Shown here: piece after piece, positions 1-6,058 of the stretch
Numbering within the stretch: the stretch's first letter is position 1
How the letters are laid out: each line of letters starts with the position of its first letter
Assembly: GCA_016839425.1 (NCBI GenBank)
Contig: JAEOUI010000404.1
Span: 1-9,173, forward strand
Source of the DNA: Promethearchaeota archaeon
Lineage (GTDB): Archaea > Asgardarchaeota > Lokiarchaeia > Sigynarchaeales > SOKP01
Direction: 5' to 3'
Length of the DNA stretch: 9,173 nucleotides
The notes under the pieces: generated by a model
Databases searched by the model: none
What the model saw: only the letters and a program-made list of their open reading frames with translations
Told to the model about the DNA's origin: nothing
Translations under genes and position numbers: made by a program

Positions 1-132
1 AAACCGCTATTATATTTATTTTAATTTTTTATTGGGAAGAAATTATCTTCCTATTTCGAATTATTTTCAGATTTTAAAGTCAGAAAAGAAAAATAATTTC
101 TCATATAGGATTTTCTTGTTATGATATTTTTT

Positions 133-143
133 TATTATAAATA
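133..143 (+). promoter_or_regulatory. TATA-like element upstream of the XPF-like gene
   Basis: The stretch ATTATAAATAA resembles an archaeal TATA box. Its centre is about 18 bases before the ATG at 156 and about 57 before the ATG at 195. Archaeal transcription usually starts about 25 bases downstream of the box, here near 163, which would favour translation from 195. The surrounding DNA is very AT-rich, so chance occurrence is possible. Confidence 0.35.
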
Positions 144-155
144 AAAAAATTATAT

Positions 156-965
156 ATGTGTAAGAATTTAAAAGCTTCAGATCAGTTATTCCAAATGGTG
201 ATAGGGATTTTGAAAGTTATCGTGGATGTGAGAGAAAGAAAACTAATGGAAGAGCTCGACGCCCGTCAAAAAAATGGGAGCGATTTAGAGTACGAAATTG
301 AAAGACTAGATGTATCAGATATAATTATTTCAGACCATGTTGCAATTGAACGCAAGGAAGGATTTGATTTTGTTGCCTCTATCAAGGACAATCGCTTGTT
401 TGACCAATTATTAAGATTAAAAGAAGCCTATCCCGATGGTGCCATTTTGATCTGGGAAGGTTGGAATGACGATGTTTTCGAAAACACTGGAATGAGTCTA
501 AATTCTATTTATGGTGCTCTTTCATTCGTGTCTTACAAGCTTGGCATATCCGTAATTCCCACGAGAAATTTACAAGACACGGCAATCGTGATTGAAAGGA
601 TCGCAATTAGAGAACAAGTAAGAGACGACATGCCCTTGATGAGTCGGGTTGCACCAAAAGGAATGAACGAGAAGGAAAGAAGGTATTTTATTATTGAGGG
701 GCTTGTAGATATTGGTTCTAAAAAGGCAAAACTGCTTGTCGATACATTTGGAACGCCATTTAATGTGCTAAAAGCAATTAAGGACACTGAAATCACATAC
801 ACCAAAACTGGCAATCCGAAGGGAATTTCGGGACCTTTAAAAGAATGTGGTTTGAAGGGATTTTCGTGGAAGTTTGTAAAAAAAAACAAGGAAATATTAT
901 TTGGTTTAAAAAAAAATAACTCACAGAAACAAATAGTAGATCAAGATTTCTTTAATCATCTTTAA
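156..965 (+). CDS. xpf: XPF/ERCC4-type structure-specific endonuclease, short archaeal form without helicase domain
   Basis: Probable nuclease that cuts branched DNA (flaps, forks, 3' overhangs) in repair and replication-fork processing. Seen: the ERCC4 nuclease fold begins at about residue 21 with VIVDVRE (D24, E27). It continues to SDHVAIERKEGFD (residues 59-71), which matches the family signature GDxnERKx3D except that Ser replaces the Gly. A first helix-hairpin-helix lies at about 180-205 (LVDIGSKKAKLLVDTFG). The second is degenerate, with GFS (235-237) where GIG is expected. There is no helicase domain, so the layout resembles the short crenarchaeal XPF rather than euryarchaeal Hef. The tail has QIVDQDFF (259-266), resembling a PCNA-interacting PIP box but with Asp at the usual hydrophobic position. 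Start is uncertain: neither Met1 nor Met14 (position 195) has a Shine-Dalgarno, and a TATA-like box at 133-143 lies too close to Met1, which favours Met14. The gene stands alone. Confidence 0.88.
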   Translation: MCKNLKASDQLFQMVIGILKVIVDVRERKLMEELDARQKNGSDLEYEIERLDVSDIIISDHVAIERKEGFDFVASIKDNRLFDQLLRLKEAYPDGAILIWEGWNDDVFENTGMSLNSIYGALSFVSYKLGISVIPTRNLQDTAIVIERIAIREQVRDDMPLMSRVAPKGMNEKERRYFIIEGLVDIGSKKAKLLVDTFGTPFNVLKAIKDTEITYTKTGNPKGISGPLKECGLKGFSWKFVKKNKEILFGLKKNNSQKQIVDQDFFNHL

Positions 966-1090
966 TATGAGATTATTTTATCTAAGTACTGCATTTTATA
1001 AAAAAAAAATTTCGAGAAATTTATTAGACAATTTTAATGTCTTTTAATCCCTTTTTATTGTTGTAATTACCACTGATATTGTCGTTTTGT

Positions 1091-1098
1091 TTTAAATA
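1091..1098 (+). promoter_or_regulatory. TATA-like element for the small peptide/radical SAM operon
   Basis: TTTAAATA fits an archaeal TATA box and lies about 60 bases before the ATG of the small membrane peptide. Initiation about 25 bases downstream would give a leader of roughly 35 bases containing the Shine-Dalgarno at 1140. The rest of the 189-base gap from 966 to 1154 shows only AT-rich sequence and T-runs near 1038-1062 that may end transcription of the nuclease gene. Confidence 0.35.
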
Positions 1099-1139
1099 TC
1101 CAGCAATTTATCTCTAAAATAACTAAATAAAGTATAATT

Positions 1140-1145
1140 AGGTGA
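1140..1145 (+). promoter_or_regulatory. Shine-Dalgarno site of the small membrane peptide gene
   Basis: AGGTGA is complementary to the 16S rRNA 3' end and lies nine bases before the ATG at 1155. It is one of few good ribosome-binding sites in this window and supports this short gene being translated. Confidence 0.6.
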
Positions 1146-1154
1146 ATAAAAAAA

Positions 1155-1355
1155 ATGGAGATAATAACACAAAGTTTGAATGATCCTTCCAAATTCTTAC
1201 ATGTAGGCTACATTTCAGCAGCAAATGCTACTCCGAATGTTTTTGGTTTAAGTAATATTTTTGCCGTAATTGGAATATTTTTAATGATTTTAGCAATTTT
1301 TCTATCTTTATATTTCATTTACGATTATATTAGCAATCGAAATCAGAAGGATTAA
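1155..1355 (+). CDS. 66-residue single-span membrane peptide, candidate substrate or partner of the adjacent radical SAM enzyme
   Basis: No family is recognised. Seen: 66 residues with a polar, Ala/Asn/Ser-containing N-terminal part (1-34), one strongly hydrophobic segment (about 35-57, including IFAVIGIFLMILAIFL) and a short charged tail (NRNQKD). The basic tail suggests an N-out, C-in topology. There is no cysteine, so thioether (sactipeptide-type) crosslinks are not possible, but Tyr, Phe, Asn and Asp are available near both ends. It has its own Shine-Dalgarno and ends four bases before the radical SAM/SPASM gene, so the two are almost certainly one operon. Such a short gene ahead of an enzyme with a PqqD-like domain is the usual position of a RiPP precursor. 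The long hydrophobic segment is atypical for most precursors, so it may instead be a membrane tether or export subunit. Function is inference. Confidence 0.7.
   Translation: MEIITQSLNDPSKFLHVGYISAANATPNVFGLSNIFAVIGIFLMILAIFLSLYFIYDYISNRNQKD
1346..1351 (+). promoter_or_regulatory. Shine-Dalgarno-like site of the radical SAM gene inside the end of the small gene
   Basis: GAAGGA lies eight bases before the ATG at 1360 and overlaps the last codons of the small membrane peptide. This arrangement suggests translational coupling of the two genes. Confidence 0.45.
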
Positions 1356-1359
1356 TTGA

Positions 1360-2727
1360 ATGAAAGTATTTGAATGTTATTCAGTTCTACAACCAGATTA
1401 CTGTGAGGAGAGAAATAAAAAGTTTTTATTAATTTGGAGAGATTTGCCATTTTGGATGGTTGTTGATAACGAGAGCTATCATGTTATAAATTTACTCAAT
1501 GGACATCACGATCTCGACGAAATTACACGAAAAATATCGTATAATCCTATATTTTTTCAAGAAAAGAAACGGGAGCTGATAAGATTCTTAGAGAACTTGA
1601 GTAAAGCAGGATTAATTAAAAATCATAAAAAAAAAGAAAATAATAGAATTTATGAAGATAATCAACCTATTCTTGAAAATATAACTATTAATATTACCAA
1701 AAAATGTAATCTTAGGTGTAAGCATTGTTACATTCAAAATTACGAAGATAAGGCCGGTTTTAGTTTCGAAAGCTTTTCTAATTTTATATACGAAGCTAAA
1801 AAATATAATTTATTGAAACGAGATTCAAATATTGCAATCTTAGGTGGAGAACCCTTGCTGAAAAAAGAAAAAGCCTTGAAAATCGCAGAACTTGGGCAAA
1901 ATTTAGGATTAGATGTAATAGTTTCCACAAATGGACATCTTATTGATCTTGATTTTGCCAAAAAAGCAAGGAGTTACAATTTAACGGTACAAGTATCTCT
2001 AGAAGGATCAAAAGCAGAAATTAATGACGAGATAAGGGGAAAAGGATCATTTATAAAAGCAATTAATGGTGTAAAATTATTAATTAAGCATCGGGTTCAT
2101 AATATATTATCTATGGTCGTTCATTCTACAAATATTGGAGATGTAGAACAATTTTTTCTCATGGGTAAGAGACTTGGAGTTAATGAAGTACGTTTTATAA
2201 ATCTTAAAAAAATGGGCTCTGCCAAATGCAATTTACTTCCCATTCATAGATCGGAATTAATAGTGGCAATTCAAAAGCTTTTTGATAAGTATGAGTATGC
2301 ACAAAAAATGTTAACAAGAGATTATTTAACGATAATGAAGAAGACTTGTATTCAATCTAATAAGTTAAGTTATTGTGGAACGGGACTTAAAACTGTTTTA
2401 ATCGATTCAGACGGTAGTATATATCCTTGCCCTAATCATTGTTCTCCAAAGTTCAATTGTGGAAATATAAATAAAGATTCATTTAAAGATATATGGCTAA
2501 ATTCGCCAATTCTTAAAAAAATACAAGCAACTTATAATATAAATTCTATTAATGACGAATGCCCAAAATGTATCGTTAAATATTGGTGTAAAGGAGGATG
2601 TCGGGGAGAAACGTTTGAAAATACAGCTTCAATGAGTTCAAAGGCAACGGGTTGCAGGGAAATTTATTCTTCAATTATTGAGACTTTTTGGTTATTGTCA
2701 GGAGAAAAAATAATAAAGAAATTATAA
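1360..2727 (+). CDS. Radical SAM/SPASM enzyme with N-terminal PqqD-like (RRE) domain; candidate peptide maturase
   Basis: Radical SAM enzyme of the PqqE/mycofactocin-maturase type, expected to install a crosslink or similar change on a peptide or protein. Seen: residues about 20-88 look like a PqqD/RiPP-recognition element (a strand pair around FWMVVDNESYHVINLL, then DLDEITRKI and a C-terminal helix ending KAGLI). The radical SAM cluster motif CNLRCKHC (C116, C120, C123) follows, then GGEP (162-165). A complete SPASM domain carries C339, C357, C401, C404, C410, C414 and C432 in the spacing C-x12-G-x4-C, then CxxC-x5-C-x3-C and a final Cys. C361 and C367 are extra. SPASM domains normally hold two additional 4Fe-4S clusters. 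It is preceded by a 66-residue peptide gene at a four-base distance. No protease or transporter gene is present in the window. Alternative: a maturase of a larger enzyme, such as a quinohemoprotein or tungsten oxidoreductase. Confidence 0.9.
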   Translation: MKVFECYSVLQPDYCEERNKKFLLIWRDLPFWMVVDNESYHVINLLNGHHDLDEITRKISYNPIFFQEKKRELIRFLENLSKAGLIKNHKKKENNRIYEDNQPILENITINITKKCNLRCKHCYIQNYEDKAGFSFESFSNFIYEAKKYNLLKRDSNIAILGGEPLLKKEKALKIAELGQNLGLDVIVSTNGHLIDLDFAKKARSYNLTVQVSLEGSKAEINDEIRGKGSFIKAINGVKLLIKHRVHNILSMVVHSTNIGDVEQFFLMGKRLGVNEVRFINLKKMGSAKCNLLPIHRSELIVAIQKLFDKYEYAQKMLTRDYLTIMKKTCIQSNKLSYCGTGLKTVLIDSDGSIYPCPNHCSPKFNCGNINKDSFKDIWLNSPILKKIQATYNINSINDECPKCIVKYWCKGGCRGETFENTASMSSKATGCREIYSSIIETFWLLSGEKIIKKL

Positions 2728-2745
2728 ATAAAAAATCAAAAATGG
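2704..2745 (-). terminator. Poly-U type transcription terminator of the acyl-CoA dehydrogenase gene
   Basis: Read on the minus strand, the DNA just after the stop codon holds successive T-runs (T5, T6, T3, T3 and T6), the pattern of archaeal intrinsic termination without a hairpin. It overlaps the end of the convergent radical SAM gene. No equally clear T-tract is seen for the plus-strand gene. Confidence 0.45.
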
Positions 2746-4014
2746 TTATAACATGCTTTTATATCGACGTAAAGCGTTTTGGATAATGAATAGCTGGATA
2801 TTTCTTGCTCCACCTACAACTTCTTCGATTTTACTTGCGTCGCACAGATCATCGACAAGAGTATTATCCGTGACGCTTATTCCACCCATCTGCTGCTGGA
2901 CTTCATATAAAATATCGTGTGATAATCTGGAGCAGAGATATTTCGCTTGAGAGCTCACGCCAGCAACCCATTTTTCAGCAGCAGGACTTCTTTTCTCAGC
3001 AAACAACACTTTTTCGTCGTAAATGGTAGCAGCTTGAAGAGCCAACGAGGTTGCGGCAGTTAATCGAGAAAGTAAATCGGCTAATGTAAAACCAACTCCT
3101 TGAAAGTTCAAAATAGGTTGACCGAATTGATGCCTGAGATTCGTGTATATGATAGCGTAAATCAGTCCAGTCCAAGATACACCTAACGCAGAGCCAATGA
3201 GGCCAAGTCGTTCTGGAACGAGCCCTTCAAAGAGCCTTTTATATCCCAAACCATCGTCCGCAAGCACATATTCTTTTGGAACCTTGACATTATCTAAGAT
3301 CGTGTGTGCAATGTGAATGCGAGGGACAGAATTGATCTTCAATCGTCTTGTTTCTACGCCCCATTCTCTTTTTATCATTGATTGAACCATTGAACCACGA
3401 GGATTTGAAGTATCGTAAACACCATATACGACAAAATAATCTGCTTTTGCACCATTTGTCGTGAATACTTTTTCACCATTATAAATAACACCATCGTCTA
3501 CTTTCTGACATTCGGTCTTCATATTTACAGAATCGCTTCCATTTTCGGGCTCTGTAATGCCTATGCTTCCAACCTTTTTACCAGACATCAAATCGTCTTG
3601 AATTTTTTTTATTTCCGAACTTTCTCCACCTTCGTGAAAATAGTGAAAAGTTGGGTTAGCACACAGAATTCCACTCGACAGCCTTCCCAATTCTAGTTGA
3701 CAATCCAAGCAAGATAGTTGAAGACCAAGAAGAATGTCCTTCTTCATTCCATAAGGCGTGAAATCGTTCCACTTGTTAATTCTTTGCATATAACCGTGCT
3801 TGCCTAACTCGGGAAATAATTCGTAAACAGCCTTACTCCTGTCAATTTTAGGGTCTAAATCCATGCAAAATTCCTGAAGTTGCGTGCTATACTCAACTTC
3901 TTCGTCCGTTAGCATTGGAAAAAGATTATCTTTAAGTATTTTGAACACATTTTCAAGAGTCATTTTCTCCAAAATGTGATCGGCTATGATTTTTTCTTGC
4001 ATTTCAGTTACCAT
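2746..4014 (-). CDS. Acyl-CoA dehydrogenase family flavoprotein with isovaleryl/long-chain-type catalytic Glu position
   Basis: FAD enzyme expected to introduce an alpha,beta double bond into an acyl-CoA, passing electrons to ETF; soluble. Seen: 422 residues, close to the usual 380-420. An N-terminal helical domain is followed by the flavin-contacting motif GITEPENGSD (152-161), then GEKVFTTNGAKADYFVV (180-196) in the beta domain. The C-terminal helical domain has RHQFGQP (294-300), the dimer and FAD region. At the position of the medium-chain catalytic Glu (MCAD E376, in YEGT) there is Gly401 (VVGGARNIQ). A Glu, E268 in PERLGLIG, sits where isovaleryl- and long-chain acyl-CoA dehydrogenases place their base. 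The enzyme is therefore probably active and of that subtype; substrate is unresolved. The ATG at 4014 has no Shine-Dalgarno. It stands alone on its strand, convergent with the radical SAM gene and divergent from the membrane-anchored protein gene. Confidence 0.88.
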   Translation of the reverse strand: MVTEMQEKIIADHILEKMTLENVFKILKDNLFPMLTDEEVEYSTQLQEFCMDLDPKIDRSKAVYELFPELGKHGYMQRINKWNDFTPYGMKKDILLGLQLSCLDCQLELGRLSSGILCANPTFHYFHEGGESSEIKKIQDDLMSGKKVGSIGITEPENGSDSVNMKTECQKVDDGVIYNGEKVFTTNGAKADYFVVYGVYDTSNPRGSMVQSMIKREWGVETRRLKINSVPRIHIAHTILDNVKVPKEYVLADDGLGYKRLFEGLVPERLGLIGSALGVSWTGLIYAIIYTNLRHQFGQPILNFQGVGFTLADLLSRLTAATSLALQAATIYDEKVLFAEKRSPAAEKWVAGVSSQAKYLCSRLSHDILYEVQQQMGGISVTDNTLVDDLCDASKIEEVVGGARNIQLFIIQNALRRYKSML

Positions 4015-4090
4015 CGTTCATTTGTATGTTAATGTAAAAAATTATTTTTTTCATTAAAGTTTATGGAATTTTTCGATCTAAATATCCAAG

Positions 4091-4110
4091 AAATGCCATG
4101 TAAATGCCAT
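4091..4110. repeat. Tandem 9-base direct repeat AAATGCCAT, 11-base period
   Basis: AAATGCCAT occurs at 4091-4099 and again at 4102-4110, an 11-base period close to one helical turn. It lies in the 248-base region between two divergent genes. This could be a tandem binding site for a transcription factor, but it may also be chance in an AT-rich region. Confidence 0.4.
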
Positions 4111-4155
4111 AAATACTAAAGTAATAATACTCAATCCTTTTTTTAAAATTAAAAT

Positions 4156-4170
4156 CTTGAGCGTGTCAAG
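4156..4170. repeat. Short inverted repeat CTTGA-N5-TCAAG in divergent promoter region
   Basis: CTTGA (4156-4160) and TCAAG (4166-4170) form a perfect 5-base inverted repeat with a 5-base spacer, just after an AT-rich TTTTAAAATTAAAA stretch at 4141-4154. It may be a regulator site for the plus-strand gene at 4263. The arms are short, so confidence is low. Confidence 0.25.
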
Positions 4171-4198
4171 TTAACAAGCAAGAAAAAAATGAAAAAAG

Positions 4199-4206
4199 TT
4201 ATAAAA
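4199..4206 (+). promoter_or_regulatory. TATA-like element for the membrane-anchored winged-helix protein gene
   Basis: TTATAAAA lies about 60 bases before the ATG at 4263 and would give a leader of about 30 bases. A second candidate, CTATAAAG at 4224-4231, would leave a leader of about 10 bases. No Shine-Dalgarno is seen near the ATG. Confidence 0.35.
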
Positions 4207-4262
4207 TCATATTATTAATTAATCTATAAAGAAACAAGGATAATAATTAATCAACAAAGATC

Positions 4263-6041
4263 ATGCTAGTTTTTGGAGCCTTAATTTTCACATCATTTAG
4301 CCTATCGCTCACATCATTTCTCCGCAAGTTTTCGAAGAAAAAACAAAAAGAAAAGGACAAAAAAGCCAAGGATCAATCTGTAAATGAGCTATTAGATAAA
4401 TACGTGGAAGACGAGAAAAAAGATTTGATGAAAGACAAAATGTCGAAGATTTCAGAAATCATAGCAGAGACCGAAAGGCACATAGCAAAAACAGTCAAAC
4501 AAAAAGTTAAAGTCGCAGAAAAACAACATAAAGTACAGGAAAAAGAGTTTGAGGTTATAAAACGAGCAAATATTGAATATGTATCGTTTTCTGCTGGCCT
4601 TCGTTCGGCCATGCCCACCACGGAAGAGGAAAAGAAGCAAGACATTAGCGACCTTCAAGAGGCAATGTCAATGTTAGAAACACTTGAAGAATTTACTGTA
4701 GATATTTCTAACAAGAAAGTCGATGTGGGGCTTGGCATGTTCTATGATAAAATGTCTAGACAATTTAAAAAAATAATTACTGATAATAATCTTTCAGAAT
4801 ATCCATTTATTCCAAGCGAACGCTTGAAATATCACGCTTTTTTAAATATAAAAAACATAAAAAACTCAGACATCTTGCCCATCTTGAGCATCATGAAAGA
4901 AACAAGCCTTCTCAATGATATCATTGAAATCAATCCCACTTTTCACTTGATCGTTTTTTCTGAATCTTCTTTCGAGTTTTCTACTCCTGAAAAAGTTGTA
5001 TTGACCTTTGTATTCGACGAAGAACATCTAACTAATGAAAAACTCATTGAATTAACAGAATGGAAACAACCTTATGCAGAAAAGATTCTTAATGGCTTAG
5101 TTGGAAAAAATATAATTAAAATTAAAGACGAAAAGATCACGGTTGATAGCTTCGGAAAACTTGAAGAAAGGGAAAAATGGAGAGATATCATTAATCAGCA
5201 ACTACGCATTGAAAAGGAAAAGGAGGAGATACGGTTCCAAAGGTATTTAGAACGCAGGAAAAAACTCCAAGGCACAATAGACGCTCAAGCTAATGAAAGC
5301 AAACCTTTAATTGAAGAACCTTTACCAGAAGAAGAACCAATAGAACAAATTAGTTTTGAGAAAAAACCAACGGTCAAGTCGCCTCCAAAAAAGAAAGAAG
5401 AGATAGAAGTAAAAATCAAGAAAAAAGAGCATGAAGCTAAAATTGATAAGAAATCCTCCGAAATTATCAAGGAAGAAGAAGATTTATTTGGAGCAATGGA
5501 AGCATTAGACGAAGTCATTGCAGAAGAACCGATCAAGACAGATCAAGCGATTAAGGGCACCTCAGAAAACGAGTTCAATTTAGATTTTGACTTGGACGAT
5601 GAAGAACGAGATTTAAGCGATTTAATACCCGAAAAAATCTTGAATTATCACGAGAATTTTTCCTTGATTAACGGTGGACTTGTCCAATACGATAAAATAA
5701 AAGAATACATTAAAGAGGAACTTGCTGAAATTACAGATGATATACCTGAAGATTTATTAATCGCCATGATGGAACAATTAAAGGAATTGCAAATGATTCA
5801 AGACATAACAAAAATTGGTAATAATAAATTTCTCCTGTTTTCTGAAGTAAAATTAAATTTCATGCATAAAAGGTTTATTGGTTTCGCCATAGACAAAAAA
5901 CCCTTGAAAAAGGAAGAATTCATCGAAGGTCTGAGATGGAACGAAGAGAAAGTGCTTAATACGATGAAAGAGCTCCAAGATATGGGTATAATGCGTATTG
6001 AAAACAACGAAATTATAATTCCAGGAATCGTCCAGAAATAA
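4263..6041 (+). CDS. Membrane-anchored helical protein with charged linker and three winged-helix-like modules, function unknown
   Basis: No named family is recognised. Seen, in order: an N-terminal hydrophobic segment (2-20) followed at once by a very basic stretch (RKFSKKKQKEKDKK), which predicts an anchor with the bulk of the protein in the cytoplasm. Long charged helices, probably coiled coil, follow (about 40-170). A winged-helix-like module lies at about 240-297 (TNEKLIELTEW, AEKILNGLVGKNIIKIKDEKITV). A helix and a disordered Lys/Glu/Pro-rich linker occupy about 300-450. Two adjacent winged-helix-like modules are at about 452-530 and 531-590, the last with LRWNEEKVLNTMKELQDMG and a closing strand IIIPGI. 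Tandem C-terminal winged helices recall ESCRT-II subunits (Vps22/Vps25), which Asgard archaea encode, but the resemblance is by eye only. It could instead be a membrane-tethered DNA-binding protein. It is a single gene, convergent with the phosphohexomutase 17 bases away. Confidence 0.75.
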   Translation: MLVFGALIFTSFSLSLTSFLRKFSKKKQKEKDKKAKDQSVNELLDKYVEDEKKDLMKDKMSKISEIIAETERHIAKTVKQKVKVAEKQHKVQEKEFEVIKRANIEYVSFSAGLRSAMPTTEEEKKQDISDLQEAMSMLETLEEFTVDISNKKVDVGLGMFYDKMSRQFKKIITDNNLSEYPFIPSERLKYHAFLNIKNIKNSDILPILSIMKETSLLNDIIEINPTFHLIVFSESSFEFSTPEKVVLTFVFDEEHLTNEKLIELTEWKQPYAEKILNGLVGKNIIKIKDEKITVDSFGKLEEREKWRDIINQQLRIEKEKEEIRFQRYLERRKKLQGTIDAQANESKPLIEEPLPEEEPIEQISFEKKPTVKSPPKKKEEIEVKIKKKEHEAKIDKKSSEIIKEEEDLFGAMEALDEVIAEEPIKTDQAIKGTSENEFNLDFDLDDEERDLSDLIPEKILNYHENFSLINGGLVQYDKIKEYIKEELAEITDDIPEDLLIAMMEQLKELQMIQDITKIGNNKFLLFSEVKLNFMHKRFIGFAIDKKPLKKEEFIEGLRWNEEKVLNTMKELQDMGIMRIENNEIIIPGIVQK

Positions 6042-6045
6042 AAAA
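6040..6045 (-). terminator. Candidate T-tract terminator after the phosphohexomutase gene
   Basis: A run of six A on the plus strand reads as six T on the minus strand, a few bases past the phosphohexomutase stop codon, in the 17-base gap to the convergent gene. It is short and has no hairpin, as is usual in archaea. Confidence 0.3.
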
Positions 6046-6058
6046 GATTTAAAATAAA

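Noticed and set aside
1..155. Possible tRNA or other RNA gene before the nuclease
   Set aside because: The stretch is AT-rich without a cloverleaf, conserved T-loop sequence or other stable fold that I can see.
533..889. Minus-strand open frame of 118 codons inside the XPF-like gene
   Set aside because: It lies opposite a gene with clear family motifs, has low-complexity Ser/Phe-rich composition and no recognisable domain or ribosome-binding site.
1155..1355. Sactipeptide or other Cys-crosslinked precursor
   Set aside because: The peptide contains no cysteine, so thioether chemistry is excluded.
2753..2950. Plus-strand open frame of 65 codons opposite the end of the acyl-CoA dehydrogenase
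   Set aside because: Antisense to the conserved C-terminal domain, with no ribosome-binding site or recognisable features.
4263..4800. ESCRT-III (Snf7-like) domain in the helical region of the membrane-anchored protein
   Set aside because: The helices are charged and coiled-coil-like, but I cannot see the long basic helical hairpin or a MIM motif that would justify this call.
5285..5536. Minus-strand open frame of 83 codons opposite the charged linker of the membrane-anchored protein
   Set aside because: The Ser/Phe/Ile-rich product is what antisense of a Lys/Glu-rich linker gives; there is no start signal.
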